This document shows positions 16,114-24,557 of a DNA stretch of 64,000 nt, in pieces. Both the position numbers and the translations under genes were made by a program. A model generated the notes under the pieces. It was not told the DNA's origin, did not search any database, and was given only the letters and a program-made list of their open reading frames with translations. The stretch lies in NCBI RefSeq assembly GCF_018070325.1, contig NZ_JAGPXY010000020.1:33050-97049 (forward strand). The letters run 5' to 3'. Origin of the DNA: Micromonospora sp. H61. Its GTDB lineage: Bacteria > Actinomycetota > Actinomycetes > Mycobacteriales > Micromonosporaceae. Each line of letters opens with the position of its first letter. Position 1 is the first letter of the stretch.

Positions 16114-16640
16114 TCCACTACCTCTATTCGGATCGGTGTGCCGTCAGGCAGGTTCATGATCTGACGCCAGATTTGCCCGCCGACATCCCAGTTTGTTCTA
16201 CCGTCCAGGAGCTTCAGATTACTAACGTCGTCGGCGCCGCCGAGTTGCAGCTCCCACACATGGTCGGGCTGCTGCTTGCGGAGCCGGGCGGCGAGGGCGT
16301 TCGCCATCTTCTTGTCGTGGGGCCAGTACTTGTCGAAGATCTTCTGCCGGATGCGCTTCTTGTAGTCGGCCGTGATCGTCTTGTCCCGGCCGACCGGGTT
16401 CGCCTGCTTGAACAACTTGCCCTCGTCGCTGAGCTTCTTCAGCGCGTTCATCTTGCGGTCGAACTGGCCGCGCGCGTGGAACGGCCTGCGCTGCACCTTG
16501 ATCGTGACCTCGGGCAGGTCGTTGTTGCGCACCACCGGCTTGGCGGCGGCCTTCTTCACCGCCGCGCGGACGCCCTTGCCAACCTTCGGCTTGCCCGCGC
16601 CGCCGCGCTTCTTCGAGCTTTTCGGCGCCCTGCTAGGCAT
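16110..16640 (-). CDS. HNH-like nuclease toxin, type VII secretion-associated
   Basis: A 176-residue, Lys/Arg-rich protein. The C-terminal 55 residues contain DHVWELQLGG (D126, H127, E130, Q132), then N141 and N150 in DGRTNWDVGGQIW, and end NLPDGTPIRIEVV. This DH-x2-ELQLGG pattern is typical of small HNH/EndoVII-like nuclease domains at the ends of polymorphic toxins. Residues 1-50 are basic and disordered. It is preceded by the secretion-domain gene (8-bp overlap) and followed by two SUKH immunity genes (first overlap 4 bp). It lacks its own secretion domain, so it either travels with its partner or is the severed C-terminal part of one toxin. Nuclease activity is inferred. Confidence 0.78.
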   Translation of the reverse strand: MPSRAPKSSKKRGGAGKPKVGKGVRAAVKKAAAKPVVRNNDLPEVTIKVQRRPFHARGQFDRKMNALKKLSDEGKLFKQANPVGRDKTITADYKKRIRQKIFDKYWPHDKKMANALAARLRKQQPDHVWELQLGGADDVSNLKLLDGRTNWDVGGQIWRQIMNLPDGTPIRIEVVD

Positions 16641-17127
16641 CGAGGAGCTCCTGAATCACCTGGTCGATCAGCAGACCGACGATCTCTCGCGTGATCATCT
16701 GGAAGATCGGGACCTCGGCCAGCGACGCGCCGAACGTGACGACGGCGGTGGCGATCGCCTGAGCCACCGCGAAGGCGAGGATCGCCAGCTGCACGATCAC
16801 TTGGATCTTCAGTGCGAGCACGATCGCGGCGGCGATGATCAGCCCGGTGCCGATCAGCATCGCGGCCTCGGCGTAGTCCGGCAGTGTTCCGGGACCGGTC
16901 TCCGGGTTGGACCACCACTTCTGGAACGCCTGCATCGACTCGCCCCGGTGCTGCGACCAGATCGCCGCAGCAGCCGAACCGGCCTCCCCGGAGGCGTCGG
17001 CGACCGTGCCGGAGAAGTCCAGCCAGGCCTGGCCCATCTCGAAAAGCTTCTCCTCGTCGGCCTCGGGCCAGCTGTAGCCGATCCAGCCGAGTGCCGTGAT
17101 CAGTTCACCCGGCAGTTGGAGTCCCAC
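16633..17127 (-). CDS. CpnT/TNT-like N-terminal type VII secretion domain protein
   Basis: A 164-residue protein. The start LQLPGELITALGWIGYSWPE and EADEEKLFEMGQAW match the N-terminal domain of CpnT-like and other WXG100-related toxins, with the helical hairpin containing AFQKWWSNP. Residues 85-160 form a long hydrophobic helical region (AAMLIGTGLIIAAAIVLALK, then IVQLAILAFAVAQ) that may enter a membrane or pack as a bundle. Such domains usually continue into a linker and C-terminal toxin; here the frame stops at 16633 and the nuclease starts 8 bp upstream in another frame. Spacing to the EspC-like gene is 4 bp. Confidence 0.78.
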   Translation of the reverse strand: MGLQLPGELITALGWIGYSWPEADEEKLFEMGQAWLDFSGTVADASGEAGSAAAAIWSQHRGESMQAFQKWWSNPETGPGTLPDYAEAAMLIGTGLIIAAAIVLALKIQVIVQLAILAFAVAQAIATAVVTFGASLAEVPIFQMITREIVGLLIDQVIQELLDA

Positions 17128-17131
17128 ACCG

Positions 17132-17455
17132 TCACCCCAGCATTCCCTGGATGTCCCGCAGCGCGCCCGCGGCGGCGTCCTCGACCAGCTCGAAGTTGTC
17201 GGCCATCTTCGTCAGATCGCTGCCGGCCGAGCCGATCTCCTCGGCGGCAACGCCGATGCAGTCCAGAACCCAGGTGGACGCCTCCGTGTACGCGATACCG
17301 ATCAGCGAGCCGATGTCGTCGGCGCCCCACGGCTCGCCGTACCCCTGCATCTGCGCCTCGAAGCTCTCCAACTGCCCGATGAAGCGTTCGGCGGCGCCGA
17401 TGACCTCATCGCCGCCGGAACGCAGCAGCGCGGGCTCGACCTCGAAGCCGTTCAT
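17132..17455 (-). CDS. EspC/WXG100-like type VII secretion substrate
   Basis: A 107-residue helical-hairpin protein beginning MNGFEVEPALLRSGG, like EspC-family (DUF2580-type) ESX substrates. The turn region carries YGEPWGADDIG, the family W-G-x-D-D/E-x-G motif, and the C-terminal helix ends in LVEDAAAGALRDIQGMLG. Such proteins form four-helix complexes with partner substrates and are exported by EccC-type machines. It overlaps the YbaB-like gene by 4 bp (ATGA). No ESX core component (EccB-E, MycP) lies in the window, so the secretion machine must be encoded elsewhere. Confidence 0.85.
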   Translation of the reverse strand: MNGFEVEPALLRSGGDEVIGAAERFIGQLESFEAQMQGYGEPWGADDIGSLIGIAYTEASTWVLDCIGVAAEEIGSAGSDLTKMADNFELVEDAAAGALRDIQGMLG

Positions 17456-17874
17456 CGGGAACCTCCTCGGGCCATCCGCTCCTGCGCGTCAGTGAGCGCC
17501 TGCAGGAACGCACCGAGCCGCGGCACGGCCGTGTCACGAACCTGCTCCAGCTGCTCGGTGAGCTGCGAGAGGTCGCCGGAGGCCACCGCCGGGCCACCGC
17601 CGCGCATCGAGTCGATCGCCGCGTTCACGGCCGCGATCACGTGGTCGCAGACCTCGGCCGCGCCGAGCCGCATCATCCGTGGATCCAGCGTCAGCGACTC
17701 CAACCGGCCGTCAGCGCCAAACTCGGCGCGGACCTGCCCCTCGGCGGACTCACCGACCCGACGTAGGCGCGCGGCCTCCTCGTCCTCCGGCGCGGTGCCG
17801 GCGGCGCGCAGCGCGCCGACCGTCGCGTCCAGCATGCGAGCGAACTCCCCGCTCGCCGGCTCATTCACCGACAT
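17452..17874 (-). CDS. YbaB/EbfC-family protein, type VII secretion-associated
   Basis: A 140-residue protein: VRAEFGADGRLESLTLDPRM and EVCDHVIAAVNAAIDSMRG are the beta-hairpin and helix of YbaB/EbfC proteins. In actinobacteria, small YbaB-like proteins commonly head ESX-type cassettes, where their role is unknown. I use ATG 17874 because GGAGGG lies 5 nt upstream; the frame is open to 17952 without reason to extend. This gene opens a six-gene operon in which all junctions overlap or lie within 4 bp, so one promoter in 17875-18065 should serve all. Confidence 0.82.
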   Translation of the reverse strand: MSVNEPASGEFARMLDATVGALRAAGTAPEDEEAARLRRVGESAEGQVRAEFGADGRLESLTLDPRMMRLGAAEVCDHVIAAVNAAIDSMRGGGPAVASGDLSQLTEQLEQVRDTAVPRLGAFLQALTDAQERMARGGSR

Positions 17875-18065
17875 GCGCCCTCCATCGATCGCCTCCGAGA
17901 CAGTGGAAAGCGTAGTCAGATCCGGCAAATCGCGTCGTCCCGGGAGGTGCACGTCCTATCGAGGGTTGTCGAATGGCACGAGCCGTCGACGGACCTGGAG
18001 AGGCGACGGGTACGCCCTGCGCGCGCTGTGGGAGACGCTGGCCGGCGGCGCCACCGTTCGTTGCC

Positions 18066-19082
18066 TCAGGCGGTCGCCAGGCGGACCATGAACTGGCAGC
18101 CGTCGGGGGTGTTGCGCACCTCGACCCGACCGCCGTGCGCCTCCACCAGGCCATGCACGATGGCCAGGCCGAGCCCTCCGGACGCCCCGCCGTCGCCGGG
18201 GCCGGGCGTGCGGGCCGGTTCACCACGGAAGGCGATGTCGAACAGCCGGGGAAGGTCGGCCGGGGGGATGCCGCCACAGGTGTCGGCTACCGACAGCCAG
18301 GCATGGTCGTCCTCCCGGCCGGCTTCGATGCGTACGGTGCCGTCCTCAGGGGTGTAGCGGACCGCGTTGAGCAGCAGGTTGGCCACGACCCGGGCCAGCT
18401 CCGGTTCGCTCGCGGCGACCGTCGGCCACCCCGACTCGCTGGCGATCAACTTGATCCGGCGAGCGTCGGCCAACGGGATGGTGCTGGCCAGCGCGTCCGA
18501 GACCACCTCTCCGAGCGGCACCGCCGTCAGCGACAACCGCAACGCTCCCGCGTTGATCCGGGACAGCTCGAACAGGTCGTCGACGAGTCGGGTCATCCGG
18601 TCCGTCTCCAGTCGGATGCGTCGGTGGTACTCGTCGACAGTGTCCGGATCACGAACCACCCGGTCCTCCAGCGCCTCGGCCATGGCTCTCAGCCCGGCGA
18701 GCGGGGTCCGCAGGTCGTGGGAGACCCAGGCGACCAGGTCGCGCCGGCCCTTCTCCAGTTGCCGTTCCCGCTCCCGGGCCTGGTCGCGCCACACCGCGGC
18801 GCGGGCCAGTCGCCGACCGAAGTGCCCGCCGACGGCGAGGCTGACCACCGCTGCCGCCGCGACGGTGATCAGGACCACCTCAAGGTCGTGCGCGGAGAGG
18901 AACATCGCCTCCGCGACCGCCATCACCCCGACGGCGACGGCGACCACGGTGGTGGTGAGCAGCACGTTGAGGTGCACGGTGATCGAGCTGCGTCGAAGCG
19001 CGCGCAGCAGCACCGCGCCGGCGAGCCCGATGCCGAGCGCCGCGCCGAGGGCGAGCGCGAAGATCAGGAGTACGTCACGCAT
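18066..19082 (-). CDS. Sensor histidine kinase
   Basis: A 338-residue membrane kinase. Three to four hydrophobic segments (residues 5-95, with almost no extracytoplasmic loop) precede a dimerisation domain with the phosphoacceptor in LVAWVSHDLRTPLAGLRAM. The catalytic domain shows the N box (RVVANLLLNAVRYTPE), G1 (VADTCGGIP) and G2 (ASGGLGLAIV). The minimal sensor suggests detection of a membrane-associated or cytoplasmic cue. It overlaps the response regulator gene by 8 bp, forming a standard two-gene system. Confidence 0.92.
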   Translation of the reverse strand: MRDVLLIFALALGAALGIGLAGAVLLRALRRSSITVHLNVLLTTTVVAVAVGVMAVAEAMFLSAHDLEVVLITVAAAAVVSLAVGGHFGRRLARAAVWRDQARERERQLEKGRRDLVAWVSHDLRTPLAGLRAMAEALEDRVVRDPDTVDEYHRRIRLETDRMTRLVDDLFELSRINAGALRLSLTAVPLGEVVSDALASTIPLADARRIKLIASESGWPTVAASEPELARVVANLLLNAVRYTPEDGTVRIEAGREDDHAWLSVADTCGGIPPADLPRLFDIAFRGEPARTPGPGDGGASGGLGLAIVHGLVEAHGGRVEVRNTPDGCQFMVRLATA

Positions 19083-19770
19083 GGGCCGGCTCGTAGCGGT
19101 AGCCGACGCCCCAGACGGTCACGATCCGCTGCGGATCGGCCGGGTTTGCCTCGATCTTCTCCCGCAGCCGGCGTACGTGCACTGTCACTGTCGAGTGGTC
19201 CCCGAAGTTCCAGCCCCAGACCTGTTCAAGGAGTTCGGCCCGGCCGAACACCCGGGACGGATGCCGCATGAGGTGGACGAGCAGGTCGAATTCGCGCAGT
19301 GTCAGGGCCAGATCCGCACCGGCGAGGCGGGCGGTTCGGGAGGCCGTGTGCACCACCAGGTTGCCGTCGGTGAGTGCCTCCGGCCGCTCGGGTGGCGTCG
19401 CACCGCCGGCGCGACGGAGCACCGAACGGACCCGCAGCACCAGTTCCCGGGGTGAGAAGGGCTTGGTCAGGTAGTCGTCCGCGCCGAGTTGCAGCCCGAG
19501 GATCCGGTCGGCCTCGTCACCGCGGGCGGTGAGCATGACGATCGGTACGCCGTCCGGGCGTACCCGCAGTGCCCGGCACACCTCCAGCCCGTTGAGCAGC
19601 GGCAGCATCAGGTCGAGCACGACCAGGTGTGGTGCCTCCCGCTCCACGGCAGCCAGTGCCGCCGCACCGTCCGCCGCGAGGCTGACCTGGAAGCCGTCGT
19701 TCTCGAGGTAACGACGGATGACGTCGCTCACTGTCTGATCGTCGTCGACCACCAGCACCCGCTGTGTCAC
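19075..19770 (-). CDS. OmpR/PhoB-family response regulator
   Basis: A 231-residue regulator: receiver domain with VLVVDDDQTVSDVI at the start, phosphoacceptor Asp in HLVVLDLMLPLLNG and the conserved Lys in LTKPFSPREL. The winged-helix domain ends in HSTVTVHVRRLREKIEANPA followed by IVTVWGVGYRYEP. GTG 19770 is used because GGGGAAGG lies 4-5 nt upstream; the open frame to 19917 has no such site. A GTAAG-N6-GCAAG direct repeat lies about 92 bp upstream of the start and may be its own binding site, shared with the divergent epimerase gene. Confidence 0.93.
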   Translation of the reverse strand: MTQRVLVVDDDQTVSDVIRRYLENDGFQVSLAADGAAALAAVEREAPHLVVLDLMLPLLNGLEVCRALRVRPDGVPIVMLTARGDEADRILGLQLGADDYLTKPFSPRELVLRVRSVLRRAGGATPPERPEALTDGNLVVHTASRTARLAGADLALTLREFDLLVHLMRHPSRVFGRAELLEQVWGWNFGDHSTVTVHVRRLREKIEANPADPQRIVTVWGVGYRYEPAHA

Positions 19771-19861
19771 GGACCTTCCCCGTTCCGCCCCGTCAACGTC
19801 TCCCCCAGATGTCCATCGGCCCAGCGTAGCCACGTACCAGACTCCGCCCGCACCGGCAAAC

Positions 19862-19877
19862 CTTGCGAGGTTCTTAC
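19862..19877. promoter_or_regulatory. Candidate response-regulator site, GTAAG direct repeat (site 1)
   Basis: On the minus strand: GTAAG, 6 nt, GCAAG, i.e. two half-sites 11 bp apart. It lies in the divergent interval between the response regulator and the epimerase, 44 bp before the epimerase GTG. The same arrangement recurs at 22402-22445 and 27032-27047. Confidence 0.5.
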
Positions 19878-19920
19878 GGCTGCGCGCGAAAACCCGAGCG
19901 GGCGTACGCGAGGTCATACG

Positions 19921-21009
19921 GTGACCGGAATGCGGATCCTTGTCACCGGTGCGGCCGGGTTCATCGGCTCACACGTCGCCGACCTGCTCACCGACGACGG
20001 GCACGAGGTGGTGGCAGTGGACGCGCTCCTGCCCGAGGCGCACGCTGCGACGGCGCCGCCGTGGACCGAGCGGCACGACGTGGTGGTCGGTGACGTACGC
20101 GACGGCGAGCTGCTGACCCGGCTACTGGCCGGGGTCGACGCGGTCTGCCATCAGGCGGCCATGGTCGGCCATGGCATCGACCCGGCCGACGCCCCCCGGT
20201 ACGCCGCGCACAACGACCTCGGCACCGCCACCCTCCTCGCGGCGATGCACGCCACCGGCGTACGCCGGTTGGTGCTGGCCAGCTCGATGGTGGTCTACGG
20301 CGAGGGCCGCTACCACTGCCCCACCCACGGGATCGTCCGGCCGGCCAACCGCCGGGTCGTCGACCTGGCCGAGGGCCAGTACGAGCCGACCTGCCCTCGC
20401 TGCGACCAGGCGCTCTCCCCCGGTCTCGTGCCCGAGGACGCGCCGCTGGAGCCGCACAGCACGTACGCCGCCACCAAGCTGGCTCAGGAACACCTCGCCG
20501 GTGCCTGGGCCCGGCAGACCGGCGGATCGGTCTGGGCCCTGCGCTACCACAACGTCTACGGTCCGCGAATGCCCCGTGACACTCCGTATTCGGGGGTCGC
20601 GTCGATCTTCCGGTCGGCCCTGGCCGCCGGACGACCGCCCCGGGTGCTCGAGGACGGCCGGCAACGGCGCGACTTCGTGCACGTGACCGACGTGGCCACT
20701 GCCAACCTGCTGGCCCTCACGACACCGGCACCGGATCCCCTGACCCCGATCAACGTCTGCTCGGGCGAACCACACACCGTCGGCGAGTTGGCCCACGAGC
20801 TGGCGGCGGCGATGGGCGGGCCACCGCCGGTCACGGTCGGGGGCGGACGGGCGGCGGACGTACGGCACGTCGTGGCGGATCCGGCGCGCGCCGCCCGGGT
20901 GCTCGGTTTCACCGCCCGAGTCGGCTTCGCCGCTGGCATCGCCGACTTCACCACGGCGGTGATGCGGGACCCGGCATCGGTCACGACACCGTCCACAGTA
21001 GGTGGTTGA
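19921..21009 (+). CDS. NAD-dependent epimerase/dehydratase (extended SDR)
   Basis: A 362-residue extended short-chain dehydrogenase acting on a nucleotide-sugar-like substrate. The Rossmann motif ILVTGAAGFIGSH, the catalytic Ser in LASSMVVYGEG and YAATK (Tyr-x3-Lys) are all present, as is RRDFVHVTDVA. An insertion after the serine (YHCPTHG to CPRCDQAL) carries cysteines and a His arranged like a small zinc knuckle, known in some actinobacterial members. GTG 19921 has GAGG 7 nt upstream; ATG 19930 is an alternative. Neighbouring glycosyltransferases suggest a shared surface-glycan pathway. Its 3' end overlaps the convergent membrane protein gene by 29 bp. Confidence 0.88.
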   Translation: MTGMRILVTGAAGFIGSHVADLLTDDGHEVVAVDALLPEAHAATAPPWTERHDVVVGDVRDGELLTRLLAGVDAVCHQAAMVGHGIDPADAPRYAAHNDLGTATLLAAMHATGVRRLVLASSMVVYGEGRYHCPTHGIVRPANRRVVDLAEGQYEPTCPRCDQALSPGLVPEDAPLEPHSTYAATKLAQEHLAGAWARQTGGSVWALRYHNVYGPRMPRDTPYSGVASIFRSALAAGRPPRVLEDGRQRRDFVHVTDVATANLLALTTPAPDPLTPINVCSGEPHTVGELAHELAAAMGGPPPVTVGGGRAADVRHVVADPARAARVLGFTARVGFAAGIADFTTAVMRDPASVTTPSTVGG

Positions 21010-22345
21010 CGGCGAGAGCCGTGGCGGCCTGGGCGGCCAACCACCACCGTCGGTGAGAGTGGGGCAGGTGCGCGGTGGCGACCAGCAGCCAGACGGCGAA
21101 CGGTAGCCAGATCCGCTCGACCTCGGCCTTGCTGAGCCCGGACAGGTCCGCCGCGAGCACCGCCGCCGTCGCCGCGATGGGCAGCCACACAGTGGGCCCG
21201 GCGCTGGCGATCCGCTGCCGGAGGGCCGTCGCGAGCGGCGGGTGCGGTGCTCGGATCGACACGGCGGCCACCGCCCGCCGCAGCGCCGGCCCGACCACCG
21301 GGCCGGCCGAGAGCAGCAGGGCGGCGAGATTCGCCCAGACCCAGTAACCGTACGGACGTTCCGCCGCCCAGCCCTGGTAGTAACGACGTGCCACCAGGTG
21401 GTAGCCGTCCAGCCACCAGAAGCCGGCGAGGGTGAAGACGGCGACGACGGCCGCGACCGCCGTCGCCGCGACCAGGAGCACGCCGAGGCGGTCCCGCGCC
21501 CGGAGCAACACCACTGTCAACGCGAGCAACCCGACCAGGACGAACCCGTACGACAGGTAGAGCGCGAAGCCGAGTAGCAAGCCGCCCAGTACAGCCCCTG
21601 GTCGGCCACCCACCGCCAGCAACGCCAGCCCGGCCGCGACCACCGCTGCGAAGATCCCGTCCGCGGACGCGCCCACCCAGACCGCTCCCGGGAGGAGCAC
21701 CAGGAACGGCCACACCGCTCTGGCCGCGTCCTCGGCGCCGAGTGCCCGCAACGTCACCGGAACCGACACCGACACCGTGGCGCCGAGCAGCACGCAGGCG
21801 AGCCCGGCGGCGGTCCCGCCGCCCAGGCCGATCCGCTCCAGCCAGACGAAGAACAGCAACGCTCCCGGTGGGTGAGCGGCAGCGTGGGTGGACCACGAGT
21901 CGGGCTGGAAGTCGAGAATCCGGTCGGCGAAGCCGGACAGCATGATGCCGACGTCAGTCACCCGGGGCACCTCGTGCAGGTACTCGGCCTGCACTGTGAG
22001 CCGCTCGGTCAACCCCGCGGACCAGCCGTCCACCAGGGCCAGTGACAGCGTCCAGAGCAGCGAGGCGAGGTAGCCGACCGCCAGCAGTCGCGGCCACGGC
22101 GTGTCGGTTCCCCAGCGCACGCCCCGCCAGACGAACAGCGCGGCGACGAGAAGCGCGGCGGGGGTGCCGGGCCCCAGGTGGGGCTGCCAACTCGCGTAGA
22201 GCGGCGCCGCGTCGGCGTGCAGCCGTACGCCCTGGTGGTTGAGCAGGGCGCCGACGGCGACGGCGACGGCGAGCAGAGCCACCTCGGCGCCGAGGACGAT
22301 CAGGTCGGCGGACCGGGTTCGTCCCGGCCGGGTCATCATGGTCAT
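20981..22345 (-). CDS. Polytopic membrane protein, GT-C glycosyltransferase-like
   Basis: A 454-residue protein with roughly 11-12 hydrophobic segments and small loops. The first extracytoplasmic loop is long and contains HLGPGTP and DSWSTHAAAHPPGALLF; the HPPG element after transmembrane segment 3 is common in GT-C-fold lipid-phosphate-sugar transferases. No metal motif is certain, so a transferase role is inferred from topology and from the neighbouring GT2 and GT-A genes. The start cluster offers three Met codons (22345, 22339, 22336). It diverges from the GT2 operon and shares the regulatory interval containing GTAAG repeats. Confidence 0.72.
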   Translation of the reverse strand: MTMMTRPGRTRSADLIVLGAEVALLAVAVAVGALLNHQGVRLHADAAPLYASWQPHLGPGTPAALLVAALFVWRGVRWGTDTPWPRLLAVGYLASLLWTLSLALVDGWSAGLTERLTVQAEYLHEVPRVTDVGIMLSGFADRILDFQPDSWSTHAAAHPPGALLFFVWLERIGLGGGTAAGLACVLLGATVSVSVPVTLRALGAEDAARAVWPFLVLLPGAVWVGASADGIFAAVVAAGLALLAVGGRPGAVLGGLLLGFALYLSYGFVLVGLLALTVVLLRARDRLGVLLVAATAVAAVVAVFTLAGFWWLDGYHLVARRYYQGWAAERPYGYWVWANLAALLLSAGPVVGPALRRAVAAVSIRAPHPPLATALRQRIASAGPTVWLPIAATAAVLAADLSGLSKAEVERIWLPFAVWLLVATAHLPHSHRRWWLAAQAATALAVNHLLWTVS

Positions 22346-22401
22346 GGTGACGGCCGACGATACGACCTCCCACCAGGCATTCGGCGGCCAGACGGTGAGA
22401 C

Positions 22402-22445
22402 GTCAGCGAGTCGTAAGATCCGTTGCCGTGTAAGCGATTCGTAAG
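22402..22445. promoter_or_regulatory. Candidate response-regulator sites, two GTAAG direct repeats (site 2)
   Basis: Two tandem copies: GTCAGcgagtcGTAAG at 22402-22417 and GTAAGcgattcGTAAG at 22430-22445. In both, half-sites are 11 bp apart and even the spacers agree (CGAGTC, CGATTC). The interval lies 48-91 bp before the GT2 start and 57 bp before the divergent membrane protein start. Confidence 0.6.
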
Positions 22446-22492
22446 GAGAAACCGCGGTCCGGGCGGCCGGTGGCGGGCCTAGCGTCGCCGGT

Positions 22493-23170
22493 ATGCACAC
22501 AACGATCGACGTGGTGCTGCCGTGTCTGGACGAGGCGGCCGCACTGCCTGCCGTACTGAGCGGGCTACCGCCCGGCTACCGCGCCATCGTGGTCGACAAC
22601 GGCTCCACCGACGGTTCGCCGGGCGTCGCGGCCGAGCACGGAGCCCGGATCGTCCACGAGCCGCGACGCGGGTACGGCGCTGCCGTGCACGCCGGCCTGC
22701 TGGCGGCGGAGGCGGATCTGGTCTGCGTGCTCGACGCGGACGGCTCGTTCGACCCGGCCGAGTTGCCCAGGCTCTCCTCGGCGGTGCTCGACGGGCGAGC
22801 CGATCTCGCCGTGGGGCGGCGTCGGCCGGTCTCGGCGGATGCCTGGCCGTGGCATGCCCGCGCCGGGAACGCGCTGGTCGCGGCCCTGCTGCGGCGTCGT
22901 GGCGTGCCGGTGTACGACATCAGCCCGATCCGGGTGGCCCGCAGGGCGGCGCTGCTGGGCCTCGGGGTCGACGACCGGGCGTTCGGCTACCCCCTGGAGT
23001 TGCTGCTGCGCGCCGCCGGAGCGGGCTGGCGGATCCTCGAACTGGACGTCGCGTACGCGCCCCGGGCCGCCGGCACCCGCTCGAAGGTCTCCGGGTCGGT
23101 CCGGGGCACGCTGCGGGCGACCCGGGACTTCGCCGGAGTGCTGCGCGCCGACGCCGGTGGTGGCCGGTGA
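22493..23170 (+). CDS. Family 2 glycosyltransferase
   Basis: A 225-residue GT-A-fold transferase: IDVVLPCLDEAAALPAVL at the N-terminus, VVDNGSTDGSPGVA for the nucleotide, and the metal-binding LVCVLDADGSFDP. The remainder resembles dolichol/polyprenyl-phosphate sugar transferases without membrane segments (SPIRVARRAALLGLG, then FGYPLELLLRAAGAGWRI). It opens a five-gene operon with 4-bp overlaps throughout, coupling it with a second GT-A protein, a methyltransferase and a molybdopterin enzyme. The promoter region carries the GTAAG repeats. Confidence 0.9.
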   Translation: MHTTIDVVLPCLDEAAALPAVLSGLPPGYRAIVVDNGSTDGSPGVAAEHGARIVHEPRRGYGAAVHAGLLAAEADLVCVLDADGSFDPAELPRLSSAVLDGRADLAVGRRRPVSADAWPWHARAGNALVAALLRRRGVPVYDISPIRVARRAALLGLGVDDRAFGYPLELLLRAAGAGWRILELDVAYAPRAAGTRSKVSGSVRGTLRATRDFAGVLRADAGGGR

Positions 23171-23847
23171 ACGTCCTGCTCCTGGTCGCGAAGGCGCCGG
23201 TCCCCGGGCAGGCGAAGACGCGCCTCTGCCCGCCAGCCGATCCCACCCAGGCGGCCCGGATCGCGGCGGCGTCGCTGCTGGACACCCTCGCGGCGGTGCG
23301 CGCCACCGCCTCGACCATTCCCGTGCTGGCCCACACCGGTCGGTTCGCCGATGCCGAGTTCGGCGCGGAGTTGACCGCAGCGTTGGCGGGCTGGCACCTG
23401 CTTCCGCAGCGCGGCGGCACGTTCGCCGACCGCCTCGCGAACGCCCACGCCGACACCGCTGCGGCATTTCCCGGCCGACCGGTGCTGCAGATCGGCATGG
23501 ACACCCCGCAGATCGGGCCGGCAGTGCTCACCGCCGCGCTGGACCGGCTCGCCGAACACGAGGCGGTGTTCGGGCCGGCGCTGGACGGTGGCTGGTGGGC
23601 ACTCGGGTTACGCGATCCGAGGTACGCGAGCGCGTTACGCGACGTACCCATGTCGACCGACGACACCGGGCGCCGCACCCTCGCCGCGCTGCGCGGGCAC
23701 GGCGTACAGCCGGCGATCCTGCCCGTGCTGCGCGATGTCGACGACTGGTCGACGGCGCTGGCGGTCGCGGCCGGCCTACCCGGCACCCGGTTCGCGGACG
23801 CCGTCGCGTCGGTGGGCGGCCATCTGCTGAGCGGACACCCCCGGTGA
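23167..23847 (+). CDS. DUF2064/TIGR04282 GT-A superfamily protein
   Basis: A 226-residue nucleotidyl- or glycosyltransferase-like protein. LLLVAKAPVPGQAKTRLCPP is the diagnostic N-terminus of the DUF2064 family (a CofC-like glycine-rich nucleotide site), with LQIGMDTPQIGPAVL for metal binding and FGPALDGGWWALGLRDP as the active-site loop. GTG 23167 overlaps the GT2 stop as GTGA. Family members often sit next to GT2 and methyltransferase genes, but the product is unknown. The following gene again overlaps by 4 bp. Confidence 0.87.
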   Translation: MNVLLLVAKAPVPGQAKTRLCPPADPTQAARIAAASLLDTLAAVRATASTIPVLAHTGRFADAEFGAELTAALAGWHLLPQRGGTFADRLANAHADTAAAFPGRPVLQIGMDTPQIGPAVLTAALDRLAEHEAVFGPALDGGWWALGLRDPRYASALRDVPMSTDDTGRRTLAALRGHGVQPAILPVLRDVDDWSTALAVAAGLPGTRFADAVASVGGHLLSGHPR

Positions 23848-24557
23848 ATCCGACGATCAGTCTCGACGGTTTCGACGTGGTGCTGGGCAGACTCGGCGGT
23901 TGGTCCGCCGACCAGGACGCCCATGGCACGCCGGTCGGCCCGAGGCCGGCGACCCAACCCGAGCATTGGCTGGTGCACACCGACGGGCGACGTGACCTGT
24001 TGCCGGTACGGCGCTGGCACGGCCCGCCCGAACCGGCAATCGAGTCCGTCGCCGCACGCTGCACCGGGCCCACGATCGATCTCGGCTGCGGCCCCGGCCG
24101 GCTGACCAGGGCACTCGCCCAGCGCGGCCTCGTCGCACTGGGTGTGGACATCTCCGCCGAGGCGGTACGTCTGACCCAGGGCCGAGGTGTGGTGGCCCTG
24201 CGACGCGACGTCTTCGAACCGCTTCCCGGCGAGGGGAGGTGGGCGCACGCCCTGCTCATCGACGGCAACATCGGCATCGGCGGCGACCCGGTCCGCCTGC
24301 TGCGCCGGTGCGGCACCCTGGTCGCGGCCGACGGAACGCTGGTGGTCGAGGTGGAACCCCCGGGGGCCGGGCTGTGGCAGGGGCAGGCGTACGTCCTGTC
24401 CGGATCGTCCGGCGATCGGGAACTGCGCGGGCCGGCGTTTCGCTGGGCGCGGGTCGGGGCGGAGGCGGTGGCCCGTGCCGCCGCCGCTGCCGGCCTGCGC
24501 GTCGTCGACCGTTTCCGGTTCGGTCCACGCTGGTTCGTCGAGTTGGCACGCTCATGA
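23844..24557 (+). CDS. Class I SAM-dependent methyltransferase
   Basis: A 237-residue methyltransferase: TIDLGCGPGRLTRALAQRG is motif I with the SAM-binding glycines, LGVDISAEAV the acidic loop, and HALLIDGNIGIGGDPVRLLR the later core. The N-terminal 60 residues carry the acceptor-specific part, including HWLVHTDGRRDLLPVRRWHG. GTG 23844 overlaps the preceding stop by 4 bp and the next gene's ATG overlaps its TGA. The methyl acceptor is not known; a sugar-containing product of the adjacent transferases is plausible. Confidence 0.88.
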   Translation: MNPTISLDGFDVVLGRLGGWSADQDAHGTPVGPRPATQPEHWLVHTDGRRDLLPVRRWHGPPEPAIESVAARCTGPTIDLGCGPGRLTRALAQRGLVALGVDISAEAVRLTQGRGVVALRRDVFEPLPGEGRWAHALLIDGNIGIGGDPVRLLRRCGTLVAADGTLVVEVEPPGAGLWQGQAYVLSGSSGDRELRGPAFRWARVGAEAVARAAAAAGLRVVDRFRFGPRWFVELARS

